Source: Roseiflexaceae bacterium
GTDB taxonomy: Bacteria; Chloroflexota; Chloroflexia; Chloroflexales; Roseiflexaceae
Reading direction: 5' to 3'
DNA length: 5,486 nt
Assembly (NCBI GenBank): GCA_014381165.1
Contig: JACMIM010000211.1
Location: 1 to 5,486, forward strand
Shown: piece after piece, positions 1-4,917 of the stretch
Position numbering within the stretch: the first letter of the stretch is position 1
Layout: every line of letters begins with the position of its first letter
Notes under the pieces: generated by a model
The model's input: the letters and a program-made list of their open reading frames with translations, nothing else
Told to the model about the DNA's origin: nothing
Databases searched by the model: none
Program-made: the position numbers and the translations under genes

Positions 1-456
1 CGGCGGCAGCACGCCCAGCGGAGCCATGCCATCGTTGGGGCCGGGGCGCGCGGCGGCGATACGGCTGTAATTGGGTGGAAAGAACACCGCAGGGGCATAC
101 GGGTCGAGCAGCAGCTTCTGCTGATTGAAGCGGTGGCCGAGGCGCGGCTCGTGTGGGCCATCGACGCGATAGGCGTAGTACAACGCTCCAGCGGCCTGAT
201 CGAGCGTCACGCGGCAGTGCCAGACATAGCCCGATTTATTGCGGAAGTGATCGAACACCAGCTTGTAGCAGGGCGTCACCAGGTTGTCAGCGCTCCACAG
301 CAGCAGCGTGACGCCGGTGGCGTGGCGCGAATACAGCGCAAAGTTGTATGACTGCGCGTATTCGTCCCAGCTTGCCCCGAGCGGCGCGGGCGCGCCCTCT
401 TCCAGATGCCAACGGTGCGTAGCCCGTGCGGTGTGCGGCCCTTCGATCTCGGTCAC
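1..456 (-). CDS. glgX: Glycogen debranching enzyme (GlgX/isoamylase type), N-terminal part, cut by the left edge
   Basis: I translated the minus strand from a GTG at 456-454. It stays open for 152 codons to position 1. The protein aligns by eye with the N-terminal carbohydrate-binding (CBM48) region of GlgX/isoamylases: a PLGASWD start (25-31), YNFALYS (37-43), YRVDGP (96-101), GHRFN (107-111) and LLLDPYA (115-121). Family knowledge: these GH13 enzymes hydrolyse alpha-1,6 branch links of glycogen or limit dextrins in the cytoplasm. The catalytic barrel with its Asp/Glu residues lies outside the window, so activity cannot be judged. The GTG start is supported by GGAG at 466-463 with a 6-nt spacer and by an in-frame stop, that of the upstream deacetylase, 12 nt before it. 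The tight spacing implies co-transcription. An archaeal-type TreX or a plain isoamylase cannot be excluded from this fragment. Confidence 0.9.
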   Translation of the reverse strand, partial: MTEIEGPHTARATHRWHLEEGAPAPLGASWDEYAQSYNFALYSRHATGVTLLLWSADNLVTPCYKLVFDHFRNKSGYVWHCRVTLDQAAGALYYAYRVDGPHEPRLGHRFNQQKLLLDPYAPAVFFPPNYSRIAAARPGPNDGMAPLGVLPP

Positions 457-468
457 AGTATGCTCCAG

Positions 469-1191
469 CTAGCTCAGTTCGCTATGTTGCGACGTTGCAT
501 CGCGCGCTCGCCACATGTCCTCGACCGTCACAGTGCGCAGGCCGGCCTGGCGTACAATTGGCAGGGTGTGGTCGAGCAATTCGACAATTGTGGGGCCGTC
601 GCTCATGTCCTCGTGCAGCACGATCAGTGATCCAGCCGTGACCCGGCGGCGCACCTGCTCGAACGACAGCTCGGCGGCGAAGCGCCAGTGGAATGGCACG
701 AGGCTCCACATCACGGCGCGGTAGTGCCAGCGCTCCAGCAGCGCCAATGTGGTGGGCGTAAACACACCAAAAGGCGGGCGGATGTCGCGCACCCGTTCGC
801 GCTCCCAGCCGCAGATGCGCGAGATCAGCGTTTGGGCCAGCCGCAGTTCCAGCCGCAGCAGTGTCGGCTTCAGGCTGGTAAAAGGCCGGTGGCGGTAGCC
901 GTGCATGCCGATCTGGTGGCCCGCTGCCGCCACAGCGCGCACGAGCGCCGCAGCAGCAGCGACTTTCGCGCCAATGAAAAAGAAAGTCGCCACCGCGCCG
1001 TGGGCATCCAGCGTGCGCAGAATCGCGTCGAGATCGCGCAGGCTTGGCCCATCGTCAAAGGTAAGGGCGATCTCGGGCCGCAGTGGGTCGCCGTGCCAGA
1101 GCGCCGAGGGAAAGCGCTTTTCGAGAAACCGATGGCCCTCGTGCAGCAGCTCATTGTAGTGGTACACGCCGCGCTGGTTGAAGGTACTCAA
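469..1191 (-). CDS. NodB-type polysaccharide deacetylase (carbohydrate esterase 4 family)
   Basis: The protein is 240 residues from the preferred TTG start at 1191-1189. The NodB motifs appear in order: TFDDGP (44-49) with metal-binding Asp47, HGYRH (97-101) with His97 and His101, RPPFG (138-142), and LIVLHED (189-195) with His193. Family members remove N-acetyl (or O-acetyl) groups from peptidoglycan, chitin-like or exopolysaccharide chains using a divalent metal. The metal site looks intact. Motif 4 reads WSLVPFHW (162-169), where many members have Asp before the final Trp. No signal peptide or membrane segment is visible, so export is unexplained. The frame is open upstream to an ATG at 1380, but the extra 63 residues translate a palindromic repeat element and are Arg/Trp/Cys-rich, so I reject that start. 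An ATG at 1260 and a GTG at 1212 are other candidates, neither with a good ribosome site. The gene is probably co-transcribed with the downstream debranching enzyme. The substrate is unknown. Confidence 0.92.
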   Translation of the reverse strand: MSTFNQRGVYHYNELLHEGHRFLEKRFPSALWHGDPLRPEIALTFDDGPSLRDLDAILRTLDAHGAVATFFFIGAKVAAAAALVRAVAAAGHQIGMHGYRHRPFTSLKPTLLRLELRLAQTLISRICGWERERVRDIRPPFGVFTPTTLALLERWHYRAVMWSLVPFHWRFAAELSFEQVRRRVTAGSLIVLHEDMSDGPTIVELLDHTLPIVRQAGLRTVTVEDMWRARDATSQHSELS

Positions 1192-1202
1192 GCGTCGTCT
1201 CC
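1189..1202 (-). promoter_or_regulatory. Ribosome binding site and TTG start that fix the deacetylase N-terminus
   Basis: On the minus strand GGAG (1202-1199) lies 7 nt before TTG (1191-1189). It is the best Shine-Dalgarno and start pair outside the repeat element, and the NodB-like sequence begins soon after it. The competing ATG at 1380 also has an AAGG 9 nt upstream, but that ATG lies inside the terminal inverted repeat of the inserted element. Confidence 0.55.
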
Positions 1203-1218
1203 ATTGCCGCACGGCATG

Positions 1219-1391
1219 GGTGCGGCGTAGTGTTTTGCGGCGCCACCACGCCGGATGCATCCGGCGTCTGATACCCCAAACGCGCTGAAGCGCGTTCAAC
1301 CTCGTCCAACGCGCTTCAGCGCGTTTTGCATTGCAGCAGCAGGTTTCAACCCGCCTGCGCTCGGTGCGTGCGCAAAACATTACGCCGCACC
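1219..1391. repeat. 173-bp palindrome-rich element with 21-bp terminal inverted repeats (MITE-like)
   Basis: The ends 1219-1239 and 1371-1391 are inverted copies matching at 20 of 21 bases, beginning GGTGCGGCGTA. Inside, in plus-strand order, are: a perfect 20-bp palindrome ACGCCGGATGCATCCGGCGT (1248-1267); the hairpin AACGCGCTGAAGCGCGTT (1279-1296); its reverse complement AACGCGCTTCAGCGCGTT (1308-1325); and a GGTTTCAACC hairpin (core 1342-1351, outer arms to 1339 and 1358). No protein is encoded apart from run-through of the deacetylase frame. It looks like a non-autonomous mobile element or a composite of REP-like palindromes. I could not find a clear target-site duplication, so the mobile reading is an inference. 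Confidence 0.65.
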
Positions 1392-1407
1392 TTGTGTCAT
1401 CCTTGCT

Positions 1408-1416
1408 ATTGTAGCA
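1408..1416 (-). promoter_or_regulatory. Putative extended -10 promoter for the deacetylase-glgX operon
   Basis: The minus strand reads TGCTACAAT (1416-1408), matching the extended -10 pattern TGnTATAAT at all but one position. The -35 region is weak. Transcription would start near 1401. With the repeat element at 1219-1391 in place the leader is about 210 nt. Without the element it would be about 38 nt, a normal length. The site lies back to back with a plus-strand promoter. Confidence 0.4.
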
Positions 1417-1437
1417 TGAGCTGGATTATGCTATTCT
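1409..1437 (+). promoter_or_regulatory. Putative promoter for the 1474-1884 gene
   Basis: TTGTAG (1409-1414) is followed after 17 nt by TATTCT (1432-1437), which is preceded by TGC to give an extended -10. A start near 1444 would leave a leader of about 30 nt containing AGGA (1461-1464), 9 nt before ATG 1474. It overlaps the divergent minus-strand promoter. The arms TAGCAT (1412-1417) and ATGCTA (1428-1433) form an inverted repeat across the shared region. Confidence 0.4.
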
Positions 1438-1473
1438 ACAGAAATTGCAGCCGCTGCCGTAGGAACTCCACGT

Positions 1474-1884
1474 ATGCCTGTCACCGACCGAATGCTGATT
1501 GGCGCAATCGCCGCCAACCCCGCCGATCCTAACGGCGCGGGTGAGTATCGCTACTGCCGTACCTGCGCGCTGATTTTTATCACCGCGCTCAAGCGCCCTG
1601 ATACGTCCCACGACGCGCACAACTGGCTGGCGCTGCCTGCGCTCAACCCGGATGGCTCGCAGATTCTCGCGCGCGCATTCAAGCGCTTTATTTTGGGCTG
1701 GACGCCGGAGCGCCAGGCCGAACTGGCGAAGTTCGCCGAGCGCAGGGGCTGGGACATGGCCATGGAGCTGCGCTACGGCGGCGGCGCGCTCAACGACGCC
1801 GAGGCTAGCGAGTGGCAGGAGATCGTCAACGGGCGGCTGGAACAGCTCAAGAATCAGGCCCGCCAGGAGATCGAGAAATCCTAG
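1474..1884 (+). CDS. Small protein of unknown function, 136 residues
   Basis: I do not recognise this protein. ATG 1474 has AGGA 9 nt upstream and a promoter-like sequence at 1409-1437, and the reading frame starts and stops cleanly outside the repeats, which argues for a real gene. A Cys pair at 28 and 31 (YCRTC) is followed by His46 and His49, giving C-x2-C-x14-H-x2-H spacing, which could bind a metal. The middle is rich in Trp and aromatics (Trp51, Trp76, Trp93). The C-terminal third is acidic and helical, with an ELAKFAERRGWDMAMEL stretch (83-99) and a Glu/Lys-rich tail (112-136). No signal peptide or membrane segment is seen, so it is probably cytoplasmic. It is divergent from the deacetylase operon and convergent with the glycosyltransferase gene, so its neighbours say little about function. 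Confidence 0.6.
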   Translation: MPVTDRMLIGAIAANPADPNGAGEYRYCRTCALIFITALKRPDTSHDAHNWLALPALNPDGSQILARAFKRFILGWTPERQAELAKFAERRGWDMAMELRYGGGALNDAEASEWQEIVNGRLEQLKNQARQEIEKS

Positions 1885-1885
1885 A

Positions 1886-2005
1886 TGCGCACCCCGCAAA
1901 TGATCTCGCAGCAGGCGGGTTGAAACCCACTGCTGGTAGCCTGAAACGCGCTGAAGCGCGTTCGTGTCGTCCAACGCGCTGACGAACTTCACCTTATGCA
2001 TCGGG
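1886..2005. repeat. Degenerate, inverted second copy of the palindromic element
   Basis: Read on the plus strand, this repeats the module order that the 1219-1391 element shows on its minus strand. There is a CAGCAG-GC-GGGT-TGAA-ACCC-A-CTGCTG hairpin (1909-1935), AACGCGCTGAAGCGCGTT (1945-1962), a 10-nt spacer ending GTCC as in the first copy, then AACGCGCT (1973-1980) whose second arm is lost, and a decayed ATGCATC palindrome (1996-2002). It begins just after the TAG of the plus-strand gene at 1884. It could act as a 3' stabilising structure, but no U-tract follows, so I do not call a terminator. Confidence 0.6.
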
Positions 2006-2053
2006 TAGCCCGCGCAGGCGGGCTTCGTCACCCCAGCCAGCGGCTTCAGCCGC
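2005..2053. repeat. Two adjacent REP-like hairpins
   Basis: GTAG (2005-2008) leads into a hairpin with arms AGCCCGC (2007-2013) and GCGGGCT (2018-2024) and loop GCAG. A second hairpin, GCGGC-TTCA-GCCGC (2040-2053), follows. Together with the neighbouring copies they fill the gap between two convergent genes. A GTAG lead-in before a GC-rich palindrome is a hallmark of some REP elements mobilised by RAYT transposases, but no such gene is in the window. In 2054-2102 I see nothing. Confidence 0.5.
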
Positions 2054-2102
2054 CCGGCGTGGGATGGTGCGACATACCCAGGTTACTCGTTGAAGTCCAT
2101 CA

Positions 2103-2153
2103 GCGCGCTTTGGCGTAGCAGATGCCGGATGCATCCGGTGGCCGTGGTGGCCG
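2103..2153 (-). repeat. Third copy of the GATGCATC palindrome block
   Basis: On the minus strand the perfect 14-bp palindrome CCGGATGCATCCGG (2138-2125) is preceded by GCCACCACGGCCA and followed by CATCTGCTACGCCAAAGCG. The flanks match the copies at 1240-1285 and 4845-4895 closely, but the AACGCGC hairpin after it has decayed (GCGCGCTGATGGA). It ends about 10 nt downstream of the glycosyltransferase stop codon, at its 3' end. Confidence 0.65.
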
Positions 2154-2163
2154 CGTGGCGGGG

Positions 2164-3354
2164 CTAGTGCAACGCGGCGAACGCTGCATCGCGCACTTGG
2201 TGCGCTGCAATGCGCTCCATACATTCCGGCACTGCCAGCCCGCGCGGGCAGGCGCTGAACACGCCACACGGGCGGCACCACAGTTCGCTGTGCAGCACAC
2301 TGTTCCTGGCCGCATCGCCCCACGGCCCAAAGCGCGCTTCGTCGCCGGGGCCGTACAGGTGAATGGTTCGCACACCCGTCGCCGCCGCCAAATGCAGTGG
2401 CCCGCTGTCGACGCCTAGCACTAACGCGGCGCTGCCCATAAGTGCCGCCAATTGGCCAACGCTGGTCTGCCCCGCCAGGTCGATCGCTGGGCCGCGCATG
2501 CCCGCCACGATCGCTGCGACCCGCCCTTCTTCGCCAGGCCCACCAGTCAGTGCAACACGCAGCCCCGGCTCACCAGCTAGCGCCGTGGCCACCTCACTCC
2601 AGCGATCGTCTAGCCAGTGCTTGGCCGGCCCACCTGTGCCAGGATGAATAATCACCAGCCGCTCGCCGGGCCTAAGCTGCGCCGCCAGCCAGCCGGCGGC
2701 CCAGGCCAGGTCGCTTGGCGCTGGCGTAAAACTCGTTTGTTGTTGCTTGTTTGTTGGTCGTTGGTTGGACGCGCCGACCAGCGCCAGCCCCTGCCGTGTC
2801 ACATGGTCAGCTGGATTCCAGGGCAGTGCGCGGGAAAGCAACGGGCGGCACTCGGCTACCGCGAAGCCCACCCGCTCGGGCACCCCCGCCAGCAGCGCCA
2901 GCGCCGCGCCCCACCAGTGGTCGTCGCGCCCAATAATCGCCAGATCATACCCGGCGGGCCGCAGCAGCGCGGCGTATTTCAGGAGCACTAGGTAGGGCTT
3001 TACGCGAGAACAAAGCACAAAGCACAAAGAATATAACATCGTGACTGTTGTGCTTTGTGCTTTGTGCTTTGTTCTGTCTGCACGCTCGAATCCGGGAAAT
3101 GGGCACACCAGCAGCACATCTACACTTGGGTTGCGCTCCAGAACCATGCGCGCCCACGGGCCGACCAGCGCGGTGATCTGCGCTTCGGGGTGGCTTTCGC
3201 GCAATGCCGCCAGCACCGGAGTGGCCAACAGCAGGTCGCCCAGGTGATCGGGTTTGATGTAGAGAATACGGCGCACCTGGCGAGCTGGCTGGCGCACAAA
3301 CGGCCGCGCCAGCAGGGCCAGCAGGTGCAGCAGGAGCAGACGCAGGACGTGCAT
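2164..3354 (-). CDS. Glycosyltransferase family 9 (heptosyltransferase-like) with two low-complexity inserts
   Basis: The protein has 396 residues and two Rossmann-like halves as in GT-B enzymes. The N-half has ILYIKPDHLGDLLLATPVL (30-48). The C-half has IHPGTGG (236-242), LTGGPGEEG (269-277), the nucleotide-sugar motif DSGPLHLAAATG (316-327) and a Cys-rich tail (Cys360, Cys363, Cys369, Cys378) typical of this family. Family members add sugars to lipopolysaccharide-like or other envelope glycans from activated donors. Chloroflexota generally lack heptose lipopolysaccharide, so the true acceptor is open. Residues 1-20 are Leu-rich and may attach the enzyme to the membrane. Start ATG 3354 has GGAAAGA 7 nt upstream. 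It lies 48 nt after the CpXC gene, probably in one operon. Residues 94-116 are encoded by a perfect inverted repeat and 196-207 by a GTT-rich tract; both look inserted in frame, between the recognisable conserved blocks. Confidence 0.9.
   Translation of the reverse strand: MHVLRLLLLHLLALLARPFVRQPARQVRRILYIKPDHLGDLLLATPVLAALRESHPEAQITALVGPWARMVLERNPSVDVLLVCPFPGFERADRTKHKAQSTTVTMLYSLCFVLCSRVKPYLVLLKYAALLRPAGYDLAIIGRDDHWWGAALALLAGVPERVGFAVAECRPLLSRALPWNPADHVTRQGLALVGASNQRPTNKQQQTSFTPAPSDLAWAAGWLAAQLRPGERLVIIHPGTGGPAKHWLDDRWSEVATALAGEPGLRVALTGGPGEEGRVAAIVAGMRGPAIDLAGQTSVGQLAALMGSAALVLGVDSGPLHLAAATGVRTIHLYGPGDEARFGPWGDAARNSVLHSELWCRPCGVFSACPRGLAVPECMERIAAHQVRDAAFAALH
2735..2768. repeat. Low-complexity GTT/GTTT tract inside the glycosyltransferase gene
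   Basis: The plus strand is almost only G and T here (TTTG, TTG and TTGG units), in contrast with the mixed GC-rich coding around it. It encodes about SNQRPTNKQQQT (residues 196-207) in a presumed linker between the two halves of the enzyme. The frame is kept. Confidence 0.6.
3007..3075. repeat. 69-bp in-frame palindromic insert: 23-bp perfect arms, 23-nt spacer
   Basis: The arms 3007-3029 and 3053-3075 are perfect reverse complements. Each arm is itself a heptamer repeat (ACAAAGC on the plus strand in the left arm, GCTTTGT in the right), about three units. The spacer 3030-3052 is AT-rich. The arms begin and end exactly on codon boundaries of the minus-strand glycosyltransferase gene, adding 23 sense codons (residues 94-116) with no stop. 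Its AT content stands out from its surroundings. This resembles, by analogy only, the palindromic elements known to sit in frame in Rickettsia genes. Confidence 0.8.
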
Positions 3355-3360
3355 AGCGTT

Positions 3361-3400
3361 TCTTTCCGTAGCGGGCGGATTTGCCGCCCGCCACGAAAGA
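3361..3400 (-). promoter_or_regulatory. Intercistronic hairpin covering the glycosyltransferase ribosome site
   Basis: Inner arms GCGGGCGG (3371-3378) and CCGCCCGC (3384-3391) enclose a 5-nt loop. Outer arms TCTTTC (3361-3366) and GAAAGA (3395-3400) extend the stem, with GT/AC pairs and a small bulge between. On the minus-strand mRNA the descending outer arm contains GGAAAGA, the likely Shine-Dalgarno of the gene starting at 3354. The hairpin starts 2 nt after the CpXC stop codon. It could lower or gate translation of the downstream gene, or protect the CpXC mRNA end. No U-tract follows. Confidence 0.6.
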
Positions 3401-3402
3401 CG

Positions 3403-4716
3403 TTAGAACAGCATCGCGCCGGCCTCGCGGGCCAGTTGACGCAGGCGCTCGCCAACCGGGGCGCGACCGCTATTCAGCATTTCGTCGGCCAGCTCATTCA
3501 GGCGCTTGACCAGGGGCACCGTGATCTGGGTGGCGCTCCGGCGCAGCAGTGCGGTGGCCTCCTGAGGCGTTTCAAAGCTCAACAGTTGGTTGATAAAGCG
3601 CTCCTCTGGCGAGAGCGACTCCTCGACCACCTGCACGGCCAGCCGCTGGATTTCGGCCAGGCGCTCGGCGATCGGCTGTTGGCCAGCGCGCTCGGCAGCG
3701 CCGCGATTCGCCTCCAACACCAGCAGAAAGGCTTCGTTGATCGCGCCGCGTTGTTCGCGCAGCACAGCGGCGGGATCCTCGGCCTGGAGCGCCTGTTCCA
3801 GCAGGAGCGCGCCCGCGTCGAACATCTCCTGGGCCTCGCGGTCTTGGCGTTCGGCGATTTCGAGAATCTGGCTGCGGCGGCTGGTCAGCCGAGTGGCCTC
3901 AGCTTCAACGGCAGTTTCGATTCGCTCAGTCAGCGCCTTGAAAAAGCTGTAATCGATCAGCGGGCGCAATTCGGCCACCAGCAGCTCCAGCTCGTCGTCG
4001 CCAGCGTCAGACAGGCGGTCAAGCGCCTCGATCAGCTCGAGTTCTGGTTCGCCCGCGTCGTCGAGCGCCTCGCCCTCGTAGCCAGTCAGGCCAGCCACTT
4101 GATCGCGCAGGCCACGCAGCATCTCGGCTGAACCATCCTGGGTGCTTTGGCTGGCCTGGGCCACAAACGCATCGAGCATGGTGAAGAATGCAGCATCGAT
4201 AACGGCGCGATGTTCAGCCACAAGCGCCGGCAGTTGCTCGGGGTTCTGCTCATAGGCCTCGGCCAGCGTGCTGATCAGGTCGAGTTGGCGGCGCTGGCTC
4301 TCGATCATCTCTTTGGTGACGCCGTCGGCCTCCAGCACGGTTTCGATCAGCGTGTTCAGGGTGAGAAAGCGCTTGGGCGCAAGGATGTAGCCCTTGGGCT
4401 GTTCGGGCGGCAGTGTACGCATCAGCAGCGCGGTAGCCTCGCCGACAAAGCGCTCCTGTTCTTCAGGCTTGGCATTCAACTGTTGCGGGAAGTAGCTAAG
4501 AAACAGCTGCTTGGCGGGATCGTGGTAGATCAGCGGCGCGGCGATCGCGGCGGCATTACCGCAGGCCTGGCAGACGGCCATGTTCATCTGGCCGGACAGC
4601 AGGTAATTCTTCAGCTGCGGCTGCTGGCCGACATCGAGAAAGGTTACGATCTGGGCGCGTAGCGGCGAGCCGCAATTCGGGCAGGTGAGCTGAACCACCT
4701 GAGCAGGGGCAGACAT
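3403..4716 (-). CDS. CpXC-domain protein with four helical repeats
   Basis: The protein has 437 residues from ATG 4716, which has AAAGGAA 9 nt upstream. The N-terminal CpXC domain (about 9-130) has CPNC (12-15) and CQAC (49-52), two Cys pairs expected to bind one zinc as in zinc ribbons. Its function is not established. The rest is acidic and helical, with four related units at about 158-208, 240-288, 313-360 and 382-430. Each has a hydrophobic LL/LV stretch, an Arg, an I-D/N/T-x2-F/P block and an Arg-Leu-x3-R ending, separated by variable linkers. No signal peptide or membrane segment is seen, so it is probably cytoplasmic. The frame continues upstream to an ATG at 4914, but that 66-residue extension runs through the leader hairpin, the promoter and a palindromic repeat, so it is rejected. 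It is likely co-transcribed with the glycosyltransferase gene. Confidence 0.9.
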   Translation of the reverse strand: MSAPAQVVQLTCPNCGSPLRAQIVTFLDVGQQPQLKNYLLSGQMNMAVCQACGNAAAIAAPLIYHDPAKQLFLSYFPQQLNAKPEEQERFVGEATALLMRTLPPEQPKGYILAPKRFLTLNTLIETVLEADGVTKEMIESQRRQLDLISTLAEAYEQNPEQLPALVAEHRAVIDAAFFTMLDAFVAQASQSTQDGSAEMLRGLRDQVAGLTGYEGEALDDAGEPELELIEALDRLSDAGDDELELLVAELRPLIDYSFFKALTERIETAVEAEATRLTSRRSQILEIAERQDREAQEMFDAGALLLEQALQAEDPAAVLREQRGAINEAFLLVLEANRGAAERAGQQPIAERLAEIQRLAVQVVEESLSPEERFINQLLSFETPQEATALLRRSATQITVPLVKRLNELADEMLNSGRAPVGERLRQLAREAGAMLF

Positions 4717-4743
4717 CGCTGGCAATTCCTTTACATAAAACGA

Positions 4744-4768
4744 CCACGCGCTGCACACGGGCGCGTGG
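4744..4768 (-). promoter_or_regulatory. GC-rich hairpin in the CpXC leader
   Basis: Arms CCACGCGC (4744-4751) and GCGCGTGG (4761-4768) form a perfect 8-bp stem with a 9-nt loop. On the minus-strand mRNA it is preceded by UUUUUU and followed by UCGUUUUAU, then the ribosome site at 4732-4726. It may stabilise the leader or act as a weak attenuator. The U-run is interrupted, so a terminator is not claimed. Confidence 0.5.
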
Positions 4769-4791
4769 AAAAAATGCTTGGTGTAGCACAC

Positions 4792-4821
4792 ATTATAACA
4801 TAGCGCCTCGCTCGAACGAGC
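4792..4821 (-). promoter_or_regulatory. Extended -10 promoter of the CpXC-GT9 unit with a palindrome over the -35 region
   Basis: The minus strand reads TGTTATAAT (4800-4792), a perfect extended -10 (TGnTATAAT). The -35 position has no good match and is covered by the palindrome GCTCGTTCGAGC (4821-4810), a possible operator. Start would be near 4785, giving a leader of about 69 nt. Confidence 0.6.
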
Positions 4822-4830
4822 ATCAGGTAT

Positions 4831-4907
4831 GGTGTAACGTTGTGCGCCGCCACCAAGGCCACCGGATGCATCCGGCGTCTGATATGCCAAACGCGCTGAA
4901 GCGCGTT
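4831..4907 (+). repeat. Fourth copy of the palindromic element block
   Basis: Positions 4831-4855 match 1224-1248, the inner part of the terminal repeat of the 1219-1391 element, at 20 of 25 bases. They are followed by CCGGATGCATCCGG (4862-4875), CGTCTGATA and the exact hairpin AACGCGCTGAAGCGCGTT (4890-4907). The order and orientation equal the left half of the first element; the right half is missing. It lies upstream of the CpXC promoter. Confidence 0.7.
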
Positions 4908-4917
4908 CACGCACGCC

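Noticed and set aside
688..1230. Plus-strand frame, 180 codons
   Set aside because: Antisense to the deacetylase whose catalytic motifs are on the minus strand; the composition is typical of a GC-rich shadow frame.
1279..1325. CRISPR-like short repeats
   Set aside because: The repeats are inverted, not direct at regular spacing, with no series of unique spacers and no cas genes.
1219..1391. Target-site duplication next to the 173-bp element
   Set aside because: The bases outside the two ends (ending GCATG on the left, beginning TTGTG on the right) show no convincing direct repeat.
1426..2031. Minus-strand frame, 201 codons, antisense to the small plus-strand gene
   Set aside because: It begins inside the palindromic repeats at 1909-2031 and no family is recognised. 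The plus-strand frame has a promoter-like sequence and ribosome site. Which strand is coding is the least certain gene call here.
2007..2053. Bidirectional terminator between convergent genes
   Set aside because: The hairpins are strong but no T-tract follows on either strand, so only structure is claimed.
3055..4131. Long open plus-strand frame, 358 codons
   Set aside because: It is antisense to the GT9 start and the CpXC gene, whose minus-strand products have clear family motifs. The plus product is Gln/Ala/Leu-rich low-information sequence and begins inside the 3007-3075 inverted repeat.
4147..4662. Plus-strand frame, 171 codons
   Set aside because: Antisense to the CpXC domain, including its Cys pairs; no ribosome site or recognisable family.
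4744..4768. Riboswitch in the CpXC leader
   Set aside because: Only one simple hairpin in a leader of about 69 nt; no known ligand-binding core could be recognised.
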